From Aliigemmobacter aestuarii (GTDB lineage Bacteria > Pseudomonadota > Alphaproteobacteria > Rhodobacterales > Rhodobacteraceae): 64,000 nt of DNA. Location of the stretch: contig NZ_SSND01000001.1 of NCBI RefSeq assembly GCF_004799285.1, forward strand, positions 372,001 to 436,000, given 5' to 3'. A program made the position numbers and the translations under genes. Below the pieces are notes generated by a model. It saw only the letters and a list, made by a program, of their open reading frames with translations. It did no database searches and was not told the DNA's origin. This document shows, in pieces, positions 8,688 through 17,265 of this stretch (within the stretch, counting starts at the first letter, position 1; every line of letters begins with the position of its first letter).

Positions 8688-11600
8688 TCTGCTTCTCCCC
8701 GTCCTTGTCGTAGAAGACCGGGCTGACGATGCGCGCCTTGACGCTGCCGCCGCCCACCTTCGGGAATTCCACCGTTTCGCCCATCCGTTCCGGACCGCGC
8801 CGGACCAGACCCATCGCGATCCCGCGCTTCAGCGTCGGGCTGTAATAGGTCGATGTCACGCGGCCTTCGGTGTTGCGCTGGCCGTTGCCGTTCACGCCCG
8901 GCGCCACCGCATAGGCCCCGTCGGGGATGACCGACCCGTCCAGCGTTTCCAGGCCCACCAGCTTCCACCGCTCGGGGTTGGCCAGATAGGTGCGCTGCAT
9001 CCCGCGCTTGCCGAGGAAATCCGCTTTCTTCTTCGACACCGCCCAGTCAAGGCACAGGTCCAGCGGCGTGACCGTACCGTCGGTTTCGTCGCCGATCATG
9101 ATGAAGCCCTTTTCGGCCCGCATGACGTGCAGACATTCGGTGCCATAGGGCATCGCGCCGAATTCGGCCCCGGCGTCGTTCAGCGCCTTCCAGAAGGCCA
9201 TCCCCTCCGAGGCGGGCACGGCGATTTCGTAGGACAGTTCACCCGAGAACGAGATCCGGTAGACCCGGCAACGGAAGCCGCCCAGTTCCCCGTCGGCCCA
9301 TTGCATGAAGGGCAGCGCCTCGCGGCTGACATCCATACCGCCCAGCTTTTCCAACAGCTTGCGCGCGTTCGGTCCGACCACGGCGACCTGTGCATACTGT
9401 TCGGTCACATTGGCGGTGTAGACCTTCCAGTCCCACCATTCGCATTGCAGCCAGTCTTCCATCCAGGCGTGGATGCGATCGGCCCCGCCCGAGGTGGTAT
9501 GGCAAAGCCAGGTGTCCTCGTCGATCCGCGCCACCACGCCGTCATCCGACAGGAAGCCCTGTTCGTTGCACATCAGGCCATAGCGGCACTTGCCCACCGG
9601 CAGCGACGACATGACATTGGTGTAAAGCATGTCGAGGAAGCGGCCCGCATCCGGGCCCTTGACGATGATCTTGCCAAGGGTGGAGGCGTCCAGCAGGCCC
9701 AGGCGTTCGCGGGTGTTCGTCACCTCGCGGTGGACCGCCTGTTCATGCGTCTCGCCCGCGCGGGGATAGCAGTAGGGGCGGCGCCACAGGCCGACGGGTT
9801 CGAAATAGGCGCCCTGCGCTTCATGCCAGGCGTGCATCGGCGTGCGCCGCAGCGGCTGGAAGATATCGCCCCGCGACTCGCCCGCCAGTGCACCGATGGT
9901 GACGGGCGTGTAGGGCGGGCGGAAGGTTGTGGTGCCCACCTGCGGGATCTCGGCGTTCAGGCTGTCGGCGAGGACGGCCAAACCGTTGATATTCGACAGC
10001 TTGCCCTGATCCGTCGCCATCCCGAGCGTGGTGTAGCGCTTGGTGTGTTCGACGCTGGTATAGCCCTCGCGCGCGGCAAGCTGCACGTCGGACACCTTCA
10101 CGTCGTTCTGGTAGTCGAGCCACATCTTCATGCGCAGCGCGGGCCCCGCCCCCTGCGGCATGATCCAGACCGGCTCCATCCGCGCCTCGGCGGGGGCTGC
10201 GGCCTCGGGCGCCTTGGCCTTCTTCGGCTTCATGCCCAGAGCCTGGGCCGCCTCGGCCCCGGCGCGGTCGGCATCGGCCAGGCACTCGCCCGCCGGAAGC
10301 GCGCCGTTCGCGGCGCCCGCTGCGATGACCATCGCACTGCCATCATGGGTGATCGGCGGGCGCGCGGCATCGGGGCGGAAGTGGGCGGCGGCCTCGTCCC
10401 AGACGAGTTTGCCGCCGCAATGGCTCCACAGGTGGACGACAGGCGACCATCCGCCCGACATCGCCACCGCATCGCAGGCGATTTCCTCGCGCGCGGCCCC
10501 TTCGCCGGCCTGCAGGCCGATGGCGACGCCGGTGACACGCTTCGAACCCTTGACCTTGACGATGGCCGACCCCGTCTCGATCCGGATGCCAAGAGCGCGC
10601 GCCTTCGCGGGCAGATCGCCCGTCACGTTCGGACGCGCGTCGATCACCGCGGGCACATCGAGCCCCGCCTCTTTCAGCGCGATGGCGGTGCGGTAGGCAT
10701 CGTCGTTGTTGGTGACGACCACGGTGCGGTCGCCGGGGCTGACAGCCCAGTTCACGACATAGTCGCGCACGGCGCTGGCCAGCATCACGCCGGGAATATC
10801 ATTTCCCGCGAAGGACAGCGGCCGTTCGATCGCGCCGGTGGCCGAAACGATGCGGCCCGCGCGGATGCGCCACAGGCGCTTTTTCGGGCGCCCGTCGCCG
10901 GGCGTGTGGTCGGCCACGCGTTCCTCGGCCAGCACATAGCCGTGGTCATAGACGCCGAAGGCCATGCAGCGGGTGCGAAGCGTGACGTTCTCCATCGCCG
11001 AAAGTTCGGCCAGGGCTGCCTCGACGAAAGCCTCGGCCGGCTTGCCGTCGATCTCGACTCCGTCGACCGGCGCCCGCCCGCCCCAGTGCGGGGCCTGTTC
11101 CAGAAGGATCACGCGGGCGCCGGCGCGGCCTGCGACCAGCGCGGCCTGAAGGCCCGCGACCCCGCCACCCGCAACCAGCACGTCGCAGAAGGCATAGGCC
11201 TGTTCGTAGCGGTCCGCGTCACGATCCTTCGGCACCTTTCCAAGGCCCGCCGACTGACGGACGATCGGTTCGAACAGGTGCTTCCAGGCCGCGCGTGGAT
11301 GGATGAAGGTCTTGTAGTAGAAGCCCGCGGGCAGGAACCGCGCGGCATAGTTGTTGACCACGCCCACGTCGAATTCGAGGCTGGGCCAGTGGTTCTGGCT
11401 GGTCGCCGTCAGCCCGTCGAAGAGTTCCGTCGTCGTGGTGCGCTGGTTCGGCTCGAACCGCCCGCCCTCGCCCATGTTGACCAGCGCGTTGGGTTCCTCG
11501 GCGCCCGAAGCCACGATGCCGCGCGGACGGTGATACTTGAAGGACCGGCCGACCAGCATCTGGTCATTGGCCAGCAGGGCCGCCGCCAGAGTGTCGCCCT

Positions 11601-11691
11601 TGAAGCCCTTCATCCGCTTGCCGTTGAAGGTGAATTCCTGTGCGGCGCCGCGGTCGATCAGGCGGCCGCCCCTTGCCAGACGCGTGCTCAT
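8680..11691 (-). CDS. soxA: Sarcosine oxidase alpha subunit
   Basis: 1003 residues, typical length. Domain order visible: an N-terminal ferredoxin-like fold without Fe-S (FTFNGKRMKGFKGDTLAAAL, residues ~17-36), an NAD-binding pyridine nucleotide-disulfide oxidoreductase-like region (VLVAGGGVAGLQAALVAGRAG near 170), and a C-terminal aminomethyltransferase (GcvT-like, folate-binding) domain from about residue 610 (for example YTNVMSSLPVGKCRYGLMCN and EKGFIMIGDETDGTVTPLDL). This subunit binds NAD+ and the tetrahydrofolate that accepts the methyl-derived formaldehyde. The ATG overlaps the soxD stop in an ATGA arrangement. Confidence 0.96.
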   Translation of the reverse strand: MSTRLARGGRLIDRGAAQEFTFNGKRMKGFKGDTLAAALLANDQMLVGRSFKYHRPRGIVASGAEEPNALVNMGEGGRFEPNQRTTTTELFDGLTATSQNHWPSLEFDVGVVNNYAARFLPAGFYYKTFIHPRAAWKHLFEPIVRQSAGLGKVPKDRDADRYEQAYAFCDVLVAGGGVAGLQAALVAGRAGARVILLEQAPHWGGRAPVDGVEIDGKPAEAFVEAALAELSAMENVTLRTRCMAFGVYDHGYVLAEERVADHTPGDGRPKKRLWRIRAGRIVSATGAIERPLSFAGNDIPGVMLASAVRDYVVNWAVSPGDRTVVVTNNDDAYRTAIALKEAGLDVPAVIDARPNVTGDLPAKARALGIRIETGSAIVKVKGSKRVTGVAIGLQAGEGAAREEIACDAVAMSGGWSPVVHLWSHCGGKLVWDEAAAHFRPDAARPPITHDGSAMVIAAGAANGALPAGECLADADRAGAEAAQALGMKPKKAKAPEAAAPAEARMEPVWIMPQGAGPALRMKMWLDYQNDVKVSDVQLAAREGYTSVEHTKRYTTLGMATDQGKLSNINGLAVLADSLNAEIPQVGTTTFRPPYTPVTIGALAGESRGDIFQPLRRTPMHAWHEAQGAYFEPVGLWRRPYCYPRAGETHEQAVHREVTNTRERLGLLDASTLGKIIVKGPDAGRFLDMLYTNVMSSLPVGKCRYGLMCNEQGFLSDDGVVARIDEDTWLCHTTSGGADRIHAWMEDWLQCEWWDWKVYTANVTEQYAQVAVVGPNARKLLEKLGGMDVSREALPFMQWADGELGGFRCRVYRISFSGELSYEIAVPASEGMAFWKALNDAGAEFGAMPYGTECLHVMRAEKGFIMIGDETDGTVTPLDLCLDWAVSKKKADFLGKRGMQRTYLANPERWKLVGLETLDGSVIPDGAYAVAPGVNGNGQRNTEGRVTSTYYSPTLKRGIAMGLVRRGPERMGETVEFPKVGGGSVKARIVSPVFYDKDGEKQNV

Positions 11692-12011
11692 TTGTAACCC
11701 TTCCAGTCAGGCCGCTTGGCCTTGATCTTCGCCACGATGTCGGCGGGCGGTTCGGAGGTCTGCGCGGGATAGGTCCCGAACACCTCGAGCGTGGCCGTGC
11801 AGCGCGCGGCCAGGAACCACTTGCCGCAGCCATAGGCATGGCGCCAGCGTTCGAAATGCACGCCCTTGGGGTTCTTGCGGGCGAACATGTAGGCTTCGAA
11901 TTCCTCGTCCGAGGAGCCAGGCCCGAAACGCTTCAGATGCGCCTCGCCGCCGGGCGACAGTTCGGTCTCTTCAGCCTTCACGCCGCAACAGGGGCATTCC
12001 AGGATCAGCAT
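11688..12011 (-). CDS. soxD: Sarcosine oxidase delta subunit
   Basis: 107 residues. Begins MLILECPCCGVKAEETEL, where the paired Cys (CPCC) and later Cys residues are the zinc-binding ligands known from this small subunit. It also contains GSSDEEFEAYMFARKNPKGV, a family hallmark. The zinc-binding subunit is structural. It is separated from soxB by 109 bp, the only gap in the operon, and that gap holds two large palindromes (12046-12103). It overlaps soxA by 4 bp. Confidence 0.95.
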   Translation of the reverse strand: MLILECPCCGVKAEETELSPGGEAHLKRFGPGSSDEEFEAYMFARKNPKGVHFERWRHAYGCGKWFLAARCTATLEVFGTYPAQTSEPPADIVAKIKAKRPDWKGYK

Positions 12012-12045
12012 GTGCGTGCCTCTTTCTGCATCTTCGGCCGGGTCG

Positions 12046-12103
12046 GAAAAATCTTCGTACGAAGATTTTTCGCCGCCGAAGATTTTTCGTACGAAAAATC
12101 TTC
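12046..12103. repeat. Double palindrome between soxB and soxD
   Basis: Two perfect 26-bp palindromes, at 12046-12071 and 12078-12103, separated by 6 bp. Both are centred on CGTACG. The blocks run A, A', A', A, where A is AAAAATCTTC and A' is its reverse complement. Neighbouring hairpins can form, or blocks 1 and 3 or 2 and 4 can pair instead. Strikingly AT-rich against a GC-rich background. Confidence 0.9.
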
Positions 12104-12120
12104 TCGTCCCGCGGCGACCA

Positions 12121-13368
12121 TCAGTGCGCCACCCCTGCCGCCACGCTTTCGTCGATGAACTGGCCTTCCTTGAAGCGCCACATCGAGAATTCGGCGGCCA
12201 GCGGGCCCGGTTCGCCCTTGGCCATCAGTTCCGCCATCGCCCAGCCGGAACCGGGGATCGCCTTGAACCCGCCGGTGCCCCAGCCGCAGTTGATGAAGCA
12301 GTTGCCGAGCGGCGTCTTCGAGATGATGGGCGAACGGTCGCCGGTCATGTCCACGATCCCGCCCCACTGCCGCAGCATCTTCAGTCGCGAGATCATCGGG
12401 AAGGTCTCGACCAGCGCGCGGAGCGTTTCCTCGATATGGTGGAAGCTGCCCCGCTGGGTGTAGTTGTTGAACCCGTCGGTGCCGCCGCCGATCACCATCT
12501 CGCCCTTGTCGGACTGCGACATGTAGCCGTGCACGGTGTTGGCCATCACGACCACGTCCATGCAGGGCTTGATCGGCTCGGAAACCAGCGCCTGCAGCGC
12601 CACGGCCTCGATCGGCAGGCGGAAGCCCGCCATTTCCGCAAGCTGGCCGGAATGGCCGGCCACGACGATGCCAAGCTTCTTGCAGCCGATGTGGCCGCGC
12701 GTGGTGTCAAGCCCGGTCACGACGCCGTTCGACTGGGTGACGCCCGTCACCTCGCACTGCTGGATGATGTCCATCCCCATCGCCGAGCAGGCCCGCGCAT
12801 AGCCCCAGGCCACCGCGTCATGCCGCGCGGTGCCGCCACGCGCCTGGTAAAGCGCCCCGAGGACCGGATAGCGCGGCCCGTCGATGTTGATGATCGGCAC
12901 CAGTTCCTTCACCCGCCCGGGCCCGATCCATTCGGTCGACACGCCCTGCAGGTTGTTGGCATGGACCGTGCGCAGGTAGCCGCGCACCTCGTGATGGGTC
13001 TGGGCCAGCATCAGAAGGCCGCGCGGGCTGAACATCACGTTGTAGTTCAGGTCCTGGCTCAGCGTCTCGTAAAGCGCGCGGGCCTTTTCATAGATCGCGG
13101 CCGACGGGTCCTGCAGGTAGTTGGACCGGATGATCGTCGTGTTGCGGCCGGTGTTGCCGCCCCCGAGCCAGCCCTTCTCGATCACCGCGACATTGGTGAT
13201 ACCGTAGTTCTTGCCAAGATAATAGGCCGAGGCGAGGCCGTGCCCGCCTGCGCCCACGATGATGGCATCGTAGGATTTCTTCGGCTCCGGGCTTTTCCAG
13301 GCGCGTTCCCACCCCTGGTGGTACCGAAGCGCCTCACGGGCGATGGCAAAGACGGAATAGCGTTTCAT
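12121..13368 (-). CDS. soxB: Sarcosine oxidase beta subunit
   Basis: 415 residues. FAD-containing catalytic subunit of heterotetrameric sarcosine oxidase; carries both non-covalent FAD and covalently bound FMN in characterised homologues. Seen: the dinucleotide-binding motif AIIVGAGGHGLASAYYLGK near residue 35, the downstream VAVIEKGWLGGGNTGRNTTI region, and C-terminal CFINCGWGTGGFKAIPGSG. I chose the ATG at 13368 (MKRYSVFAIAREAL) because it matches the family start; the frame stays open further upstream but without homology. First gene of the operon, divergent from ccmI across a 300-bp gap. Confidence 0.96.
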   Translation of the reverse strand: MKRYSVFAIAREALRYHQGWERAWKSPEPKKSYDAIIVGAGGHGLASAYYLGKNYGITNVAVIEKGWLGGGNTGRNTTIIRSNYLQDPSAAIYEKARALYETLSQDLNYNVMFSPRGLLMLAQTHHEVRGYLRTVHANNLQGVSTEWIGPGRVKELVPIINIDGPRYPVLGALYQARGGTARHDAVAWGYARACSAMGMDIIQQCEVTGVTQSNGVVTGLDTTRGHIGCKKLGIVVAGHSGQLAEMAGFRLPIEAVALQALVSEPIKPCMDVVVMANTVHGYMSQSDKGEMVIGGGTDGFNNYTQRGSFHHIEETLRALVETFPMISRLKMLRQWGGIVDMTGDRSPIISKTPLGNCFINCGWGTGGFKAIPGSGWAMAELMAKGEPGPLAAEFSMWRFKEGQFIDESVAAGVAH

Positions 13369-13668
13369 GGTCAGCCTTTCCCCTGTGGCCGGGATCTTCC
13401 GGGTTTTGGAACGCGGAGGAGATTTATCCGCTCCTCCAAGCGGCACAATCCGGAAAAATGCGACATGGCGCGACATGCTGCCGCCCGGGTGGCCGTTTGG
13501 CGGTCGCCCGGGGGCCCTCCGGTGCCCGCCGGACCACCGGCCGCGCCCGCCGCAAGGGGTGGTCCGCCCCTGCAACACGATTGCGCCAATGTCCCGTGGC
13601 TGCGGCGGTTTGCACCTTTTTCCGGAAGGCGGGAAACGATACATGGGGGGCAGACTTAAGGAGACGAC
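13369..13668. promoter_or_regulatory. 300-bp divergent intergenic region, soxB / ccmI
   Basis: Should hold promoters for both operons. Seen: a hairpin with a 7-bp perfect stem GGAGGAG / CTCCTCC (13415-13437), whose arm could mimic or mask a ribosome-binding site on either strand. Near the right end is the strong ribosome-binding site AAGGAGACGAC for ccmI. Confident -35/-10 pairs could not be picked out. Confidence 0.5.
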
Positions 13669-14946
13669 ATGCCCGGCACACCGCTTACCATGTTCTGGCT
13701 CGTGGCCGCCGCGCTGGCGGTGGCCGTGGCCGGCATCCTCTACATGGCCTTCCGCCGCGCCACGCTGCAAGACGACCCGGCCGCCGCCTACGACCTGCGG
13801 GTCTATCGCGACCAGCTGGCCGAGGTCGATCGCGACCTCGCCCGTGGGGTTCTGGGGGCCGAGGACGCCGAACGCATGCGCACCGAAATCTCGCGCCGCG
13901 TGCTGGAGGCCGACCGCGCCGTGAAGCTGGGCAGCGGCGCTGCCGCGAACGCCTCTGCGGGCGGACGCGCGGTGCTGATCGGGTTGACGGCGCTAGCTGT
14001 CCTCGGATCCTTCGCGCTTTATGCACGGATCGGGGCGCCGGGCTATCCCGACATGCCGCTGAAGGACAGGCTGGCCATGGCCGACGAGCTGCGCTCCACC
14101 CGTCCGGCTCAGGACGTGGCCGAGGCCGACGCGGCCCCGGCGATCGCGGCCATGGAGCGGCCGACGCCGGATGCCGCCTATCTGGAACTGGTGGACAAGC
14201 TGCGCGCCGCCGTCGCCGAACGCCCGAACGACATCCAGGGCCAGGAACTGCTGGCCCGCAACGAGGCGGCGCTTGGCAATTTCCGCGCCGCCTACGAGGC
14301 GCAGCGCCAGATCATCGCGCTGAAGGATCCCCGCTCGACCGCCGAGGACCATGCGATCCTTGCCGAGCTGATGATCCTTGCCGCCGGGGGCTACATCAGC
14401 CCCGAGGCCGAAGTGGCGCTGACCGAGGCCCTGCGCCGCGATCCCGAGAACGGGACCGCGCTTTACTATTCCGGGCTCATGTTCGCCCAGACGGGTCGTC
14501 CCGACATGGCCTTCCGCATCTGGCGCCCGCTGCTCGAACGATCGGCGCCGGACGCGCCCTGGGTTCCGCCGCTGCGCGCCCAGATCGAGAACATGGCCGC
14601 GCTTGCCGGGATCGACTATGTGATGCCCCCGGCGGGGGCGGCCCCCGGTGCAGCGGTCGGCGCGATGCCCGGCCCGACCGCCGAGGACATGGAGGCCGCT
14701 GCCGGGATGTCCGACGAAGACCGGCAGGCGATGATCCGCGGCATGGTCGAGGGACTGAACGACCGGCTGGCCAGCGAAGGCGGCACCGCGCAGGAATGGG
14801 CCCGCCTGATTGGCGCACTTGGCACGCTGGGCGAAACCGACCGGGCCCGTGCGATCTGGACCGAGGCGCAAGGCCGCTTTGCCGAACGCCCCGAAGATCT
14901 GGCATTGGTGCGAGCCGCCGCCGAACAGGCCGGTGTGGCCGAGTGA
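13669..14946 (+). CDS. ccmI: Cytochrome c biogenesis protein CcmI (CycH)
   Basis: 425 residues. Membrane component of the system I cytochrome c maturation pathway that holds apocytochrome c for haem ligation. Seen: N-terminal membrane helix (residues ~8-26), then AYDLRVYRDQLAEVDRDLARG, the family hallmark. A second membrane helix follows near residues 99-116 (VLIGLTALAVLGSFALYARIG), then a TPR-rich periplasmic part with a GQELLARNEAALGNFRAAYEA repeat. Length fits. Overlaps ruvX by 4 bp (GTGA), so the two are co-translated. Other ccm genes are not in the window. Confidence 0.93.
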   Translation: MPGTPLTMFWLVAAALAVAVAGILYMAFRRATLQDDPAAAYDLRVYRDQLAEVDRDLARGVLGAEDAERMRTEISRRVLEADRAVKLGSGAAANASAGGRAVLIGLTALAVLGSFALYARIGAPGYPDMPLKDRLAMADELRSTRPAQDVAEADAAPAIAAMERPTPDAAYLELVDKLRAAVAERPNDIQGQELLARNEAALGNFRAAYEAQRQIIALKDPRSTAEDHAILAELMILAAGGYISPEAEVALTEALRRDPENGTALYYSGLMFAQTGRPDMAFRIWRPLLERSAPDAPWVPPLRAQIENMAALAGIDYVMPPAGAAPGAAVGAMPGPTAEDMEAAAGMSDEDRQAMIRGMVEGLNDRLASEGGTAQEWARLIGALGTLGETDRARAIWTEAQGRFAERPEDLALVRAAAEQAGVAE

Positions 14947-15428
14947 GCGTTCATGCCGACCTGGCCGGCTTTGCCGATGCCCTGCCGCCGGTCGGGTGCC
15001 TTGCCGGGCTCGACTTCGGGGAGAAGACGATCGGCGTCGCCCTGTCGGACGTGCTGCGGGGCGTTGCCACGCCCACGGTCACGATCCGGCGGGTGAAGTT
15101 CACGCTGGACGCAGCCGAGCTGCTGAAGATCGTGGCGGCACGCGGGGTGGTCGGGTTTGTCGTCGGCCTGCCGCGCAACATGGACGGCAGCGAAGGACCG
15201 CGGGCGCAGGCCACCCGCGCTTTCGCGCGCAACCTGTCGGGCCTCACGCCCCTGCCGATCGGCTTCTGGGACGAAAGATTGTCCACCGTTGCGGCAGAAA
15301 GGGCACTGCTGGAGGCGGATGCGTCCAGAAAACGTCGCAAAGAGGTCATCGACGCGGTCGCAGCCGGATATATCTTGCAGGGAGCGCTGGACCGGATGGC
15401 GCATCTGAAACGGGAGCGGGCAGAGTGA
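14943..15428 (+). CDS. ruvX: Putative pre-16S rRNA nuclease / RuvX (YqgF)
   Basis: 161 residues from a GTG start at 14943 that overlaps the ccmI stop codon. RNase H-like fold family; in E. coli YqgF finishes the 5' end of 16S rRNA, and the older name is Holliday junction resolvase. Catalytic motifs seen: GLDFGEKTIGVALSD near residue 20 (first Asp), VVGLPRNMDGSEGP near 80, DERLST near 115 and the last Asp in VIDAVAAGYIL. Length typical. Downstream it overlaps the DUF1289 gene by 4 bp. Confidence 0.92.
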   Translation: MSVHADLAGFADALPPVGCLAGLDFGEKTIGVALSDVLRGVATPTVTIRRVKFTLDAAELLKIVAARGVVGFVVGLPRNMDGSEGPRAQATRAFARNLSGLTPLPIGFWDERLSTVAAERALLEADASRKRRKEVIDAVAAGYILQGALDRMAHLKRERAE

Positions 15429-15655
15429 AGGACGAGGTCTGGAAGCGCGACGAGGTGCAAAGCCCCTGCGTCAAGATCTGTGTCGTGCATCCCGAGGAAC
15501 GGCTGTGCGTGGGCTGCCTGCGCACGATCGACGAAATCGGCCGCTGGTCGCGCATGACACACGAGGAACGCGCGGGCGTTATGGCGGACCTTCCGGCCCG
15601 CGCCCCCCGCCTGCGCAAGCGCCGCGGCGGCCGCGCCGCACGCCTCGCCGATTGA
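15425..15655 (+). CDS. DUF1289 small Cys-motif protein
   Basis: 76 residues, GTG start at 15425 overlapping the ruvX stop codon (4 bp). Contains SPCVKICVVHPEERLCVGCLRT, the conserved C-x3-C ... C-x2-C arrangement of DUF1289 (YdhL-like) proteins, followed by IDEIGRWSRMTHEER, also typical. The four Cys could bind zinc or an iron-sulfur centre; function unknown. A basic C-terminal tail (RKRRGGRAARLAD) suggests nucleic acid contact, which is inference. Ends the ccmI-ruvX operon; repeat copy 1 follows and likely terminates it. Confidence 0.85.
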   Translation: MKDEVWKRDEVQSPCVKICVVHPEERLCVGCLRTIDEIGRWSRMTHEERAGVMADLPARAPRLRKRRGGRAARLAD

Positions 15656-15680
15656 CGCGCCCGAACGGATGACGGGAAAA

Positions 15681-15838
15681 GGGGGGCTGTCTGCCCCCCT
15701 CTTTGGCTGCGCCAAATTCACCCCCCGAGGATATTTCCGGACAGAAAATGAATCCGGCATCCGGATCGTCGTATTTTCTGTCGGCAAATATCCTCGGGGG
15801 TGAGCCGCCAGAGGCGGCGAGGGGGCGGAAAGCCCCCT
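15681..15838 (-). repeat. Intergenic five-stem repeat, copy 1 (inverted orientation)
   Basis: Member of a family also found at 45386 and 51505. Relative to those two it lies inverted. Order on the minus strand: GC hairpin, GCCGCC/GGCGGC hairpin, long-range stem TCACCCCCGAGG with CCTCGGGGGGTGA, TTTGGC/GCCAAA hairpin, GGGGGGC/GCCCCCC hairpin, then TTTTCCC. The centre differs from the other copies and has its own inverted repeat (GAGGATATTT / AAATATCCTC). Sits between two convergent genes, so it probably terminates both. Confidence 0.9.
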
Positions 15839-15859
15839 GCCCGGCCTCAGGGCCCGCTC

Positions 15860-17134
15860 TCAGGCCCGTGTGGCGCGGGCAATCTCGGTGGCGGCGGCGG
15901 CAAGGGCGCCGTCCCCGTGCGGGATCTCCAGTGCCTCGAGCCCGGCCTGCATCACCGACAGGACACCCAGCGTCATGTGGGCGTTCACATGCCCCATATG
16001 GGCCACGCGCAAATAGCCGTGCCATTCGGGATCGCCGGGCAGCGCCATGCCAAGCCCGATGCCCAGCGTGACCCCGGCGCGCTGCTCGCACCAGTCGCGC
16101 AGGCGCGTGGCATGGGGCGCGCCGCCCATCCGGGCGGCCGTCACCGCGCGCCCGCGGTGGGCGGGATCGGCGATGTTCAGGCGGATTTCGGGATTGCCGC
16201 GGTTCCAGGCCGCGAAGGCCGCCCAGACGGCGCGCGCGAGGGTCTCGTGGCGGGCCCAGATGTTGGGCAATCCCTCTTCGCCAATCATGTCGAGCGCCTC
16301 GCGCAGCGCAAAAAGGTGATGCGTGGGCGCCGTGCCTGCCCAGTGCTGCCAGAATTCCGTGCCGCGCGCGCGCGGCTCCCAGGCCCAGTAGGGCGTGCGC
16401 AGGTCCGCCTCGCGGCACCGCTCCAGCGCCCGGTCCGAGAACCAGACGAAGCCCAGCCCCGGCGGCACCATGATGCCCTTCTGGCTGGCCGCCACGGTCA
16501 CGTCCACGCCCCAGTCATCCATCCGGAATTCGTCGCAGGCCATCGAGGCGATGCAATCCACCGCCAGAAGGGCGGGATGGTGAAGATCGTCCATAAGACG
16601 GCGCAACGCGGCCACGTCGTTGCGGGCGGAACTGGCGGTGTCCACATGGGTCACCGTCACCACCTTGATCGCGTGGGTCCGGTCGGCTTTCAGCGCCTCT
16701 TCCACGCGGGCCAGATCGACGGGCGAAGAGCGGCCGAAATCCAGCACATCGACCGCAACCCCCATCGCGCGGATCGACTCGGCCCAGCCGATGCCGAACC
16801 GCCCCGTCGCCAGCACCAGCGCACGGTCACCACGCGAAAAGAGGTTCGCGTTCGCCGCCTCCCAGGCGCCATGGCCGTTGGCAATGTAGATCGCCACATT
16901 CTGCGTCGTGCCCGCCAGGGCGCGCAGGTCCGGCCAGAGGCTGGCCACCATGTCGTAAAGGGCGCCGCCGTAGATGTTCGGCGCCGCGCGATGCATGGCG
17001 TTCAGCACCCGGTCCGGCATGACCGAAGGGCCTGGAATGGCCAGATAGGGGCGACCATGGGCAAGGTTCGGGGCAAGGCTGGGGGCAAGGCTGGGGGCAA
17101 GGCTGGGGGCGGCGGGTCGGTTTTCGGGGGGCAT
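15860..17134 (-). CDS. Class V aminotransferase (alanine-glyoxylate / serine-pyruvate type)
   Basis: 424 residues. PLP-dependent enzyme of the AGXT-like group that transfers amino groups to glyoxylate or pyruvate. Seen: the family start PGPSVMPDRVLNAM (after residue 30), HVDTASSARNDV, DCIASMACDEFRMDDWGVDV, and the PLP lysine in VAASQKGIMVPPGLGF near residue 219. The first ~25 residues contain four copies of the tetrapeptide P-(S/N)-L-A encoded by a 12-bp tandem repeat (17060-17107), absent from the family core. The ATG at 17134 has GGAG 8 bp upstream, so this odd N-terminus is probably translated. Exact substrate not predictable. Confidence 0.88.
   Translation of the reverse strand: MPPENRPAAPSLAPSLAPSLAPNLAHGRPYLAIPGPSVMPDRVLNAMHRAAPNIYGGALYDMVASLWPDLRALAGTTQNVAIYIANGHGAWEAANANLFSRGDRALVLATGRFGIGWAESIRAMGVAVDVLDFGRSSPVDLARVEEALKADRTHAIKVVTVTHVDTASSARNDVAALRRLMDDLHHPALLAVDCIASMACDEFRMDDWGVDVTVAASQKGIMVPPGLGFVWFSDRALERCREADLRTPYWAWEPRARGTEFWQHWAGTAPTHHLFALREALDMIGEEGLPNIWARHETLARAVWAAFAAWNRGNPEIRLNIADPAHRGRAVTAARMGGAPHATRLRDWCEQRAGVTLGIGLGMALPGDPEWHGYLRVAHMGHVNAHMTLGVLSVMQAGLEALEIPHGDGALAAAATEIARATRA
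17060..17107. repeat. 12-bp tandem repeat in the 5' end of the aminotransferase gene
   Basis: Four head-to-tail units of GGCAAGGCTGGG, the first with two changes. In frame, so copy number changes would only lengthen or shorten the N-terminus. Confidence 0.9.
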
Positions 17135-17265
17135 GGAACGGGCTCCGCAGGTTTCCGCCTGAATGGCTACGCCTGCCCCGGTGCAAGGTCAACGGGGCCT
17201 CGCGCCTTGCGAAGCCGGGGAGTTTGGCGATAGACCGGGGCAACCGATCCTGACCGGACCTGCCC

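Noticed and set aside
8653-11697. 1014-codon open frame on the plus strand opposite soxA
   Set aside because: Mirror frame of a high-GC gene. Its protein is rich in Arg, His and Gly with no domain, and soxA on the other strand has full-length homology.
12046-12103. Transcription terminator inside the sox operon
   Set aside because: The palindromes do not end in a free T-run on the minus strand (T-runs are inside the stems), and the operon continues with overlapping genes, so a full stop is unlikely.
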